A stretch of DNA of 64,000 nt. Origin: Rhodohalobacter barkolensis (GTDB taxonomy: Bacteria > Bacteroidota > Rhodothermia > Balneolales > Balneolaceae). The notes beneath the pieces were generated by a model. It saw only the letters and a list, made by a program, of their open reading frames with translations, searched no databases and had not been told where the DNA came from. This document shows, piece by piece, positions 54,912 through 62,388 of the stretch; position 1 is the stretch's first letter, and every line of letters begins with the position of its first letter. The DNA lies in assembly GCF_002834295.1 (NCBI RefSeq), contig NZ_PISP01000001.1, positions 868,001 through 932,000 of the forward strand, written 5' to 3'. Made by a program: the position numbers and the translations under genes.

Positions 54912-56687
54912 TTAATCATCCAGGGTAATTGCAATAATCTCCTCTACAGTGGTAATCCCTTCCTTAATTCGCTCACGGCCTGATCCACGCAATGTAAGCA
55001 TTCCATTTTTAATTGCCTGCTCTTTTATGCGCTCCTCGTCAATATCACCGCCCGATTCCAAAATAATTCGCTTGATATCCTTACTGAAGAATAAAGCTTC
55101 ATGAATCGCAGCACGACCCTTAAAGCCAATTCCATTACATTTATCACAGCCTACAGCTTTGTAAAAGGTTTCATTCTGAATCTCTTCTTCCGTAAAACCC
55201 AGACCGCGAAGTGTTTCAGGATGAGGTTCATACTGTTCCTTGCAATTGTTACAAAGTCGACGGATCAGACGCTGTGCCATCACAAGATTTACGGCATTGG
55301 CAATCAAAAAGGGCTCCACCCCCATTTTAAAAAGTCGGGACACGGCACTGGGGGCATCATTGGTGTGAAGCGTAGAAAAGGTAAGGTGACCGGTATTCGC
55401 CATCTTAATCGCAATTTCAGCGGTTTTAAGATCACGCATCTCACCAACCAGTACAATGTCGGGGTCATGACGAAGAATACCCCGAATCGCCATATCAAAC
55501 GTCATGTTGTTGCTGATCTTCAGCTGACGTGCACCCTGAATCAAATATTCGACCGGTTCCTCAACCGTCAATACATTCTTTGAAGGATCAATTACGTAGT
55601 AAAGTGCCGCAACCAGTGTAGTTGATTTACCACTTCCCGTAGGACCCGTAATAATTACAATTCCTGACGGTTTCTCGATCGACTTTACAAAATCCTCTTT
55701 TGCTTTTTTCTGAAGACCCAGTACGTTCAGATCGGTAATCACTTTACGGTCATCCAGAATCCGAATTACAATCGACTCAAATTTGCGATCAAACTGTGCT
55801 CCTACCATTGGCATAATAGAAACACGATACCGGATGTTGTGGTTGTCTACATTACGCTGAATAAAACCATCCTGTGAACTGTCGCGCTCAAATCGGTCAA
55901 CGTTCCGGGTTTTATCTTTTACGACCGCCGTAATTGCCTCAGGTTTAACATTCTTCTGCTGATACCAAAGTTGCAGCTTTCCATCCGTTCTGAACCGGAT
56001 ATCTGTGGTGGCGGGACCACTCGGCACAATATGAATATCACTCACTCCCTGGCGGACGCCTTCTACAAGCATTCCCTCGATGAGAGAATTGAGCATGCTT
56101 TGGTTGATTTCCGCCTCTATCTCCTCTTCATCAACCTCCTGGGTGTCCTCTCCCATTTGAGGCTCTTCATAATCGATCTCTTCGAGAAGATCTAAAAATT
56201 CATTCTTCTGCTCATACACATTTGAAAGGATATACTCGATCATCTCATACCGGCAATACTGTATGTCGAATTCCTTAAAACTGAGACGAGAAAGCGTACC
56301 GGATAATTTGGGATCTGATGGATCGGCAGCCGCTATGGTCAGTGATGTTGTACTTTTATGAATGGGAACCGCTTTTTGGTGAGCGAGTTCATCCACAGTA
56401 TCCTGGGGAAGATCATCCATATAGGATTTAATATCCTGAATACGATCAGGAGGAAGGTCGGTTCTGCCGGCAAAGACCTCATCAAAAGCATAGATGTCGG
56501 CTATCTGGCGCATCACCTCATGACGATCCAGATTAAGATCCTGATAGAGAATCTGTCCGATTCGTCGGTTAGAGTGTTCAGGCTCCTCAGAAAGGATCTT
56601 CAAAGCCATCGAAAGCTGCTCATCCGTAATCACCCCCCTGCTGCAAAGGAGGTCTCCAATATGTGTTCTGGTATTTACTTTACCCAT
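54912..56687 (-). CDS. pilB: PilB/GspE-type pilus assembly ATPase
   Basis: Extension ATPase of 591 aa. N-terminal T2SSE_N-type domain (about 1-150) with two repeats of the RIGQILYQDLNL kind, then the ATPase core: Walker A GPTGSGKSTT (348-357), Asp box TVEEPVEY (374-381), Walker B DIVLVGEMRD (410-419), His box TFSTLHTNDA (436-445), and a zinc tetracysteine (CNNC 479-482, CDKC 514-517). All catalytic elements are intact. Its gene lies upstream of the cNMP gene and is separated from pilC by a 732-nt gap containing repeats. Confidence 0.95.
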   Translation of the reverse strand: MGKVNTRTHIGDLLCSRGVITDEQLSMALKILSEEPEHSNRRIGQILYQDLNLDRHEVMRQIADIYAFDEVFAGRTDLPPDRIQDIKSYMDDLPQDTVDELAHQKAVPIHKSTTSLTIAAADPSDPKLSGTLSRLSFKEFDIQYCRYEMIEYILSNVYEQKNEFLDLLEEIDYEEPQMGEDTQEVDEEEIEAEINQSMLNSLIEGMLVEGVRQGVSDIHIVPSGPATTDIRFRTDGKLQLWYQQKNVKPEAITAVVKDKTRNVDRFERDSSQDGFIQRNVDNHNIRYRVSIMPMVGAQFDRKFESIVIRILDDRKVITDLNVLGLQKKAKEDFVKSIEKPSGIVIITGPTGSGKSTTLVAALYYVIDPSKNVLTVEEPVEYLIQGARQLKISNNMTFDMAIRGILRHDPDIVLVGEMRDLKTAEIAIKMANTGHLTFSTLHTNDAPSAVSRLFKMGVEPFLIANAVNLVMAQRLIRRLCNNCKEQYEPHPETLRGLGFTEEEIQNETFYKAVGCDKCNGIGFKGRAAIHEALFFSKDIKRIILESGGDIDEERIKEQAIKNGMLTLRGSGRERIKEGITTVEEIIAITLDD

Positions 56688-57419
56688 GTATGAGAGATTA
56701 GTGATATCAAGGGTTTAAGACAAGCTTTATTTAATAAGAATGCAAATGGATGTCAGATGATCAAAAATTAGTTACATTCGTTAGAATCGCTAATATTGAT
56801 CATTAATTCAATAACAGATTGAAAATGGCGGGATTAAATTATTCAAAGATTTGTTCGAGGAAATGAATGATAGGTGATTGTCTAATAGTTTGATAATGAG
56901 TTAAGAACACTCGTGGCACAACTTCGAGGCGTGCCACGAGTAATAAATCTCTATAATCAATGATAAAATTAAATGATGTCCAAACCACCAAACCCTACGG
57001 CAATAAAATGGCGTAGCCATGCCCCATATCATAGCCCACCAATTCATTGGTGGGTGAATAAGCATCCTAAAAATAATCAGTCCCATCGGGACGTCATCCA
57101 AAAAAACCATTGAGTACGGCCGCCTCTAACCTATTTGGATCTTCAAACCACGCCCTCTGTTCGGCGGATGATGTTTATTGCACCTTATAGCCTGCACTGC
57201 GCTATCGCTTGTACAGGGCTACTCATATTCTGCCCCGCTGGGGCAGCTTCATAATTCAACTATTGCCCTCAGCGCTGAGAAAAGTGCGTGTTGAGATACC
57301 AACAGCCCTAACTAATTCAAAAGAGGCAACTGAAAACCCATTTATGGGTTATATATGCGAGGCCGGTCATTCATGGCCGGTGGAGAAACTCGTGGCATGC
57401 CACGAGTACTATCCATTCA
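56688..57419. other. Gene-free gap between pilC and pilB (732 nt)
   Basis: Contains pilB's 5' region (56688-56908, no clear promoter) and a hairpin mosaic element (56909-57407). ORFs here on the minus strand are of low quality: a 69-codon one is made of element sequence and has no recognisable protein features. No tRNA, terminator or riboswitch was recognised. Confidence 0.6.
56909..57407. repeat. Hairpin-mosaic element bounded by a shared palindrome
   Basis: Left end ACTCGTGGCAC(n11)GTGCCACGAGT (56909-56941) and right end ACTCGTGGCATGCCACGAGT (57388-57407) share the same palindrome. Between them lie CCCACCAATtcATTGGTGGG (57035-57054), GTCCCATCGGGAC (57080-57092), GCCCCGCTGGGGC (57232-57244), CTCAGCGCTGAG (57269-57280) and AACCCATTTATGGGTT (57335-57350). 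A longer imperfect stem is at 57190-57221. It has no ORF with transposase features, so if it moves it must be non-autonomous. GC-richer than the surroundings. Confidence 0.7.
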
Positions 57420-58754
57420 TTACTGCGGATTCATATCAATCAGGGCAGACTCGGACGATACCACCGTAATGGCAATCAGCGCAACCATAATGAAGAGGTT
57501 GATAAACAGGTTAATGGTATCGATGACCGATTCCATCTTGTAGGTTGTCTGAATTTCATAATACTCGGCCAGCTGTTTTGCGTTCTCTTTCAACGCACCG
57601 GACTCCGCTCCCAAGCGGAACCGACTGATCGCCGTGGTAGTGAAAACTCCGGTATCCTCAATCGACTCTACAAGGCCGGCACCATCCTTCAGCATTCGTT
57701 TTATGGCAATCTCTTTAATCTGTTTTTCCATATAGGAGTTACGACAAGCTTCCGACGCTACCCGTATCACATCAATATTTTGTCCGGACCCACTGTATAG
57801 CGTGAAGAATACACGCGCAAAAATCTCAATACTTGTTTTATGGAGCAGGTCTCCAATGACCGGTATTTTGATGATATACTTATCCAGGAAAAGCTTTCCT
57901 TTGGGGGTCCTCACATACCATATAAAGACTGCTATCGGTATCACAAATGAAAGTGTCAAGGCGATCCAGTTATCCGCAAGCCAGTAACTCATCTCCAGAG
58001 TCGCTGCGGTCATAGGTGGCAGGGCAATGTCGAACTCCAGAAAGAGTTCAGCGGTGGCCGGGAAGATATATCCCACATAAAAAAGAATGGTTGCCACTAC
58101 AGCCAGAACCGTCACGGTTGGCATCAACAGCGATCGCCTCAGGTTCTTTTTAAATTCAGCATCCCTCTCCAGGAATTTTGCCGTACTTTCGAAAACCTGA
58201 GCCATGTTACCGGATGTAGACGCCACACTGAGCATATATGCCGCAAACTTTCCAAAAACATCCTCATGCTTTCCGTATACCTCTTCCCCCTCTTTACCGT
58301 CTTTCAGGTCTTTCTGAATCTCCTTAATCACGTCCTTCATACGCTTGTTCTGTGTATCCTCATAGAGAAGTCCCAGAATTTCATCGTAGGGAAGCTGCTG
58401 GTTTAAAAGGTCGGAAGACAGGCTAACAAATGTTACAACATCCTGCGTGGGCACACCGCCTTTAAAATCAAAGAGCTTCTTATTGACGCTGATAACTTTA
58501 TAACCCAGCTTGGTCAATGCGCGTTCCAGCTCTTCCTTACTGTAGGCCTCCTGCTCACCCGATTGCTTCGCCTTTCCGGGCCGCTGAACCTTATAGACAT
58601 AGGTCTCCTTTTTATCCAGTGCTTTTACCTGAACTCCATTCTTGGACTCCAGTTTTTTAATCTTAGCCTGCGCCTCTTTTTTATTCTGGGCTTCAAACTC
58701 GGTTTTAATGGGTTTACCGGCAGAGGAAATTGCTTTTAAACGAAATTGGGCCAT
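57420..58754 (-). CDS. pilC: PilC/GspF-type inner-membrane platform protein
   Basis: Polytopic pilus platform protein of 444 aa. An N-terminal domain of about 100 residues (MAQFRLKAISSAGKPIKTEF) with a Lys-rich stretch precedes the two GspF domains (about 110-230 and 310-430), each a cytoplasmic helical bundle, with three transmembrane helices near 200-225, 255-285 and 410-430. Works with PilB/PilT to insert and remove pilins. The right boundary is the hairpin element; pilin 2 is 109 nt further along on the upstream side. Confidence 0.92.
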   Translation of the reverse strand: MAQFRLKAISSAGKPIKTEFEAQNKKEAQAKIKKLESKNGVQVKALDKKETYVYKVQRPGKAKQSGEQEAYSKEELERALTKLGYKVISVNKKLFDFKGGVPTQDVVTFVSLSSDLLNQQLPYDEILGLLYEDTQNKRMKDVIKEIQKDLKDGKEGEEVYGKHEDVFGKFAAYMLSVASTSGNMAQVFESTAKFLERDAEFKKNLRRSLLMPTVTVLAVVATILFYVGYIFPATAELFLEFDIALPPMTAATLEMSYWLADNWIALTLSFVIPIAVFIWYVRTPKGKLFLDKYIIKIPVIGDLLHKTSIEIFARVFFTLYSGSGQNIDVIRVASEACRNSYMEKQIKEIAIKRMLKDGAGLVESIEDTGVFTTTAISRFRLGAESGALKENAKQLAEYYEIQTTYKMESVIDTINLFINLFIMVALIAITVVSSESALIDMNPQ

Positions 58755-58863
58755 GTCTGAAAGATCATTGATTTATTGGGAGATATAGATATGGAATATT
58801 TCTCTTATCAACAAGACTGTTTGTGAAGAGAAATGTTACAAAAATAGTGTGAATTTAAAGAGA

Positions 58864-59238
58864 TTATGGATCTTCCCTTTCCCAATCAATGGAGTCTCTG
58901 GTTATTGTGGCTGTTAAAACGAATCCCCTTTCTGATGTGGCGACAATTTCAAATGAATCATTATTAATATCTCCAAGTTCATAAACAGCATTTTCATTTT
59001 CTTCCGGTAGAGATATCGCTTGCAAACTGATTCCCTGATATCGACCATTCCCACCACCCATAATTTCTGGTTTCAGTGTAAAAGCATTAGCATTGGATTG
59101 CGCCTGCAGAATATCCTGACGTATAGAATCAATATTTGCTTCCTCAGCAGCAGATTGAAAAGTATTGATTGCAACAACCGTTGCAATACCTACAACAATG
59201 GTCACAAGTATGACTAATAGTAGTTGTTGTTGTCCCAT
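58864..59238 (-). CDS. Short-leader type IV pilin-like protein 2
   Basis: A 124-residue pilin-like protein: a two-residue leader MG, then QQQLLLVILVTIVVGIATVV, a single hydrophobic helix, and a small C-terminal domain rich in Gly and beta propensity. The first 26 residues are nearly identical to those of the product of 60871-61302, and the downstream pattern SAAEEANIDSIRQD and GGGxRY continues the similarity, so they are paralogues. After a class III cleavage after Gly2, position +5 is Leu rather than the usual Glu. Location beside pilC and pilB supports a pilus subunit role; no prepilin peptidase lies in the window. Confidence 0.85.
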   Translation of the reverse strand: MGQQQLLLVILVTIVVGIATVVAINTFQSAAEEANIDSIRQDILQAQSNANAFTLKPEIMGGGNGRYQGISLQAISLPEENENAVYELGDINNDSFEIVATSERGFVLTATITRDSIDWEREDP

Positions 59239-59274
59239 CCTAAACCTTGAATTTTAAATGTAATTTGATTTTTC

Positions 59275-59310
59275 TTAAGCTAATTAATTGCAATGATATA
59301 ATTAGCTTAA
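59275..59310. promoter_or_regulatory. 12-bp perfect inverted repeat upstream of pilin 2
   Basis: TTAAGCTAATTA (59275-59286) and TAATTAGCTTAA (59299-59310) are perfect inverted arms around a 12-base loop, 37-72 nt upstream of the pilin 2 ATG on the minus strand. There is no T tract, so it is not a terminator. It may be an operator or an mRNA-stability hairpin in a pilin leader. Confidence 0.45.
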
Positions 59311-59355
59311 TTAGAAGGGTTTAAACTAAATTAGTCAAGGTTAACCAATAGATTA

Positions 59356-60816
59356 TTATTCGACAGGAAAAAGGCCCTGTCCCCAAAACCTTGGGTACAA
59401 ACTTTGGCCCGGATACTGCTCTGCATAGGCTTGATACATATCGGACAGAGTTAGCACATCAGGTATGACAATGTACAGTACAATTGCCAATGAAATAACA
59501 TAAGCCATCACCGGAACTCGATCGGTCTTGAACTTATAGTTGTATTCTCTTTTGTAATATCCAATAAACCACGCCAGAATCAGAACCAGCCACATCTGGC
59601 TTAATGGTGTATGCATTACACCGCTAAAAAAAGCGTGACAACAGGCGGCAATAAACACCCAGCTCATCACAAGAAAATTTAGACGGTTTGTTGACCCAGG
59701 CTTTGTCTCCTCAAACTTTTTCCACGCAAAAGATGCTGCAACAAAAAAAAGTATTGAAATACAGATAAAGGCAAAAACACCCCACTCACTTAAAATCTGC
59801 AAATAGTAGTTATGCGGGTGACCAACAAATTGAGTAGGACCAATTTCCCCATAGTGTCCCGGTCCAATACCAAAGAATGGGTTTTCCCACCATACTTCCA
59901 ACGCTCCCTCCCATCGGAATGTTCGATTATTTTGGGTTCTAAGTACTGCCTGGCCAGAACCGGAAAACGGGAGATCAAATAGTAAATATTTAAGTCCCCA
60001 TCCGGCTAATGATGAAACTATTAAGGGTCTTACGAATGGTGTAAAGTCTTTCCGGGAAAATGCCCATAAAAACGCAGCTGCTACAAAAATACTTAATGTG
60101 GTACCACGACCTCCTGATTGGAACAGCATCATCCACCACAGAGATATGATAATAAAGATTAAGGGTGTGAAGTTCTTATAATCTTTTGATCTCTTAAAGA
60201 AAACAAAAAGACCAATGATTAGTGGAAATGTCCATGTTTGGGTGTGATTAAAAAATCTTCGATTTACGAAGAAAAGTACTTCTTTTCCCAACATCGATAT
60301 GTCACCGATATCTATAGAGTAATCAACATTATTCGGCCAGACTGAAATAAGTGGATTTAAAAAGGATGATATGTAATTGCCTATAAATAAGACTATATAT
60401 AAACCAACATAGCTCAAGGCAGTTATATAAATAACCTTACCAAGCCAATAATGTTCTTTTAAAAATGTTGAAGAAACTAAATAGGCGAGTAATAGCAATA
60501 TTAGATGGAAAAGCACATCAACAACTGCTTTTTCTGGATAATTACTTAAAAGAATTGATACAGATGTACTAAAAAGTAGAACTACTAAAACAAAATTTAA
60601 ACCAAGAATTCGATTTTTAAATTTTAGGTTATTAATCGTAAAGTTTATATAACTTCGCTTACTGACTATTCCAATTACACAAAAAAAAAGCCCAATAATA
60701 GTTAATACAGCAAGTTGAAGTATTCTTTTACTATCGTAAAGACTAAAATCTGATAAATGGGGATAAGTCCCAAATATCAAAAATACAGTACATATTATTA
60801 TAGAAACTTTTTTCAT
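59356..60816 (-). CDS. O-antigen ligase family membrane protein (possible pilin oligosaccharyltransferase)
   Basis: A 486-residue polytopic protein (about 10-12 transmembrane helices) from the ATG at 60816; the longer frame begins inside a terminator. The conserved Wzy_C/PglL-WaaL segment is visible around 310-330 as ENPFFGIGPGHYGE followed by GHPHNYYLQILSEWGVF, with the catalytic-type His in HPHNYY. Lying between two pilin genes, it may transfer a lipid-linked glycan to pilin, as PglL/TfpO/TfpW enzymes do. WaaL or O-antigen polymerase roles remain possible. It is preceded by the terminator of pilin 1, so read-through would lower its expression. Confidence 0.85.
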   Translation of the reverse strand: MKKVSIIICTVFLIFGTYPHLSDFSLYDSKRILQLAVLTIIGLFFCVIGIVSKRSYINFTINNLKFKNRILGLNFVLVVLLFSTSVSILLSNYPEKAVVDVLFHLILLLLAYLVSSTFLKEHYWLGKVIYITALSYVGLYIVLFIGNYISSFLNPLISVWPNNVDYSIDIGDISMLGKEVLFFVNRRFFNHTQTWTFPLIIGLFVFFKRSKDYKNFTPLIFIIISLWWMMLFQSGGRGTTLSIFVAAAFLWAFSRKDFTPFVRPLIVSSLAGWGLKYLLFDLPFSGSGQAVLRTQNNRTFRWEGALEVWWENPFFGIGPGHYGEIGPTQFVGHPHNYYLQILSEWGVFAFICISILFFVAASFAWKKFEETKPGSTNRLNFLVMSWVFIAACCHAFFSGVMHTPLSQMWLVLILAWFIGYYKREYNYKFKTDRVPVMAYVISLAIVLYIVIPDVLTLSDMYQAYAEQYPGQSLYPRFWGQGLFPVE

Positions 60817-60820
60817 AGAC

Positions 60821-60857
60821 AAAAAAAAACCTCTCAACCATAAGCTGAGAGGTTTTT
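60821..60857 (-). terminator. Intrinsic terminator after pilin 1
   Basis: On the minus strand AAAAACCTCTCA / TGAGAGGTTTTT (12-bp stem, nine-base loop) is followed by additional T residues. It follows pilin 1 and precedes the ligase-type gene, so the abundant pilin transcript is separated from the lower-level downstream genes. Confidence 0.92.
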
Positions 60858-60870
60858 AATAAAGCTAATT

Positions 60871-61302
60871 TTATGAATTAAAGTTCAATTCATTAGGCTC
60901 GATCGTCGCAACCAAATCATCATCAGTCCCTGTTTCACCTGGAGTATAGTCTACAGAGCTTGATGGCGAAGCGGTAATTTCGATCTCATCAGTACTACGG
61001 GATGTGATTTCATATGTACCGTTTTCATTGCTTATGATTAAATCTGTCCCTTCATCTTGAATTTCTCCGGGAACAGCAACACCATCAAATGTGAAGTTTG
61101 AAAAATCTCTACTTCCACCCCCAAGCATTGCAGGCTTCATAAAATATCCTTGTGCAGAAGATGCTATCGATGCAACATCCTGACGTACTGCATCTATGTT
61201 AGCAGAATCCGCAGCGGATCCAAATGTGTTAATAGCCACAACCGTCGCGATACCCACGATGATTGTTACGAGAATTACGAGTAATAATTGTTGTTGACCC
61301 AT
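60871..61302 (-). CDS. Short-leader type IV pilin-like protein 1 (probable major pilin)
   Basis: A 143-residue protein with MG leader and QQQLLLVILVTIIVGIATVV helix, then a SAADSANIDAVRQDVASIAS helix and a C-terminal domain with GGGSRDFSNFTFDGV and an acidic tail. No Glu at +5 after the predicted cleavage. It has its own terminator and a long upstream region, typical of a highly expressed major pilin; ACAGGT lies upstream of its ATG as a possible ribosome site. The first 26 residues match those of pilin 2. Function as pilin is inferred from N-terminal architecture and neighbours. Confidence 0.87.
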   Translation of the reverse strand: MGQQQLLLVILVTIIVGIATVVAINTFGSAADSANIDAVRQDVASIASSAQGYFMKPAMLGGGSRDFSNFTFDGVAVPGEIQDEGTDLIISNENGTYEITSRSTDEIEITASPSSSVDYTPGETGTDDDLVATIEPNELNFNS

Positions 61303-61426
61303 GGTATTTTACCTGTTTGTTTGTGTTTGGTTAAAGTATTGTTCGAAATTTATCCTCTGTGGAAAGTAGGTTTCGAATTTTGGTTATTGTTAAATGTAAG
61401 TTCTTAAAAAGTTTTGTTTCACAGAT

Positions 61427-61444
61427 AAAGAGTAACGACTCTTT
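61427..61444. promoter_or_regulatory. Perfect inverted repeat upstream of pilin 1
   Basis: AAAGAGT-AACG-ACTCTTT, 7-bp perfect arms and a four-base spacer, 125-142 nt upstream of the pilin 1 ATG. It may be a regulator binding site; no protein was linked to it. Confidence 0.4.
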
Positions 61445-61788
61445 GCATTGTTACAAAATTTATTTCAAGTAAATCTACATCTGTAACACTGAATCCAAGA
61501 TGGCAACTTTGACAATGCGATGCAGTTAAGCTTTTCTAAATTTATTGAATTAGATTTAAACTCTTCTAATCCCATTCAAACGGCGTTTCTAACCTTCAAT
61601 TCAATGTCTGTTAAAGTATAAGGCTATTTTTGTTAAAGTCACTTATAAAGTATTAACCTCCATTTATTAACACTCTGTTAACGATTCAGCCAGCTTCGTT
61701 AGAAGATTATTCAACTTAAAAGACAATCAAAGTTTCTGTTTGTTACAGATTTGTTAAATATTTTTAGAAAACTTTACAAACCGGAGCC

Positions 61789-61818
61789 GTCATTCTGAAC
61801 GCAGTGAAGAATCTTTTT
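61789..61818. repeat. Interspersed palindromic repeat, partial copy 2
   Basis: GTCATTCTGAACGCAGTGAAGAATCT matches the left end of copy 1 (54175), but I did not find the mirrored right end within about 100 bases, so it is probably a half copy. Confidence 0.55.
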
Positions 61819-61975
61819 TAAAACTACTGTTGTTTACTGTGCACTTGATATCACAAATCGGTCGTTCTGTCTATCGCAGTTCGGTGATTCAATTTACATT
61901 TACTTCAGCGGCGTATAACAGATTCAAATTCAACGACCAATCGGCATACGCCGCACATTGAACCCCAACTGTCCT

Positions 61976-62076
61976 GTCATATCGAGCGAAGTCGAGATAT
62001 CCCCCCTTTTGGAATGCACAGGATTAAGTTAGGTGATCTCTCGATGCGTTCGCTCTGCTCTCTTACTCGAGATGAC
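61976..62076. repeat. Interspersed palindromic repeat, copy 3
   Basis: Starts GTCATATCGAGCGAAG and ends CTTACTCGAGATGAC, inverted termini over 101 bp. The interior TTGGAATGCACAGGATTA recurs as TTGGAATGCACGGGATTA in copy 4, so the two are a family. Confidence 0.75.
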
Positions 62077-62269
62077 AGGGAGGCCGTTATTCATGTGACG
62101 GCGTATCAGACCAATGGTTTTATTTTGAAGTTTAGTGTTACGCCGTCAAGAGAATTTGTTGTCTTTACGGCGGGCGGCTGATAGTGTATTTCTTTATTCA
62201 CAAACTTTATGTCCGTCTGCGCCAAGGCTAGGAAGGACAGGCCCGCCGCTTTACCCCCCCCCTGTCCAT

Positions 62270-62367
62270 GTCATCTCGACCGAGCGAACAGAGTAAGAGA
62301 GTGGAGAGATCTCCCATTGGAATGCACGGGATTAGAATAAGAAATTCTCGACGTTGCTCGAAATGAC
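62270..62367. repeat. Interspersed palindromic repeat, copy 4
   Basis: Starts GTCATCTCGACCGAGCG and ends CGTTGCTCGAAATGAC, about 98 bp, with the interior 18-mer shared with copy 3. It lies just after the kinase gene's 3' end and before copy-rich spacer. Confidence 0.75.
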
Positions 62368-62388
62368 GAAGTTCCTCCACAAGTAATT

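Larger units (their letters stand above)
61303..62388. other. Long gene-free region upstream of pilin 1 (1,086 nt)
   Basis: Contains the pilin 1 leader with a perfect 7-bp inverted repeat at 61427-61444, short direct repeats (TGTTAAAGT around 61609 and 61632), and at least three interspersed palindromic repeats (61789, 61976, 62270). No convincing ORF. The region downstream of the kinase on the minus strand has no intrinsic terminator that I can see. Confidence 0.6.

Noticed and set aside
56901-57110. 69-codon minus-strand ORF between pilB and pilC
   Set aside because: It lies entirely in the hairpin element and its translation consists of repeat-derived sequence with no recognisable domain or ribosome site.
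60817-60837. Longer TTG start of the ligase-like gene
   Set aside because: It lies in the T tract of the pilin 1 terminator, so the ATG at 60816 is preferred.
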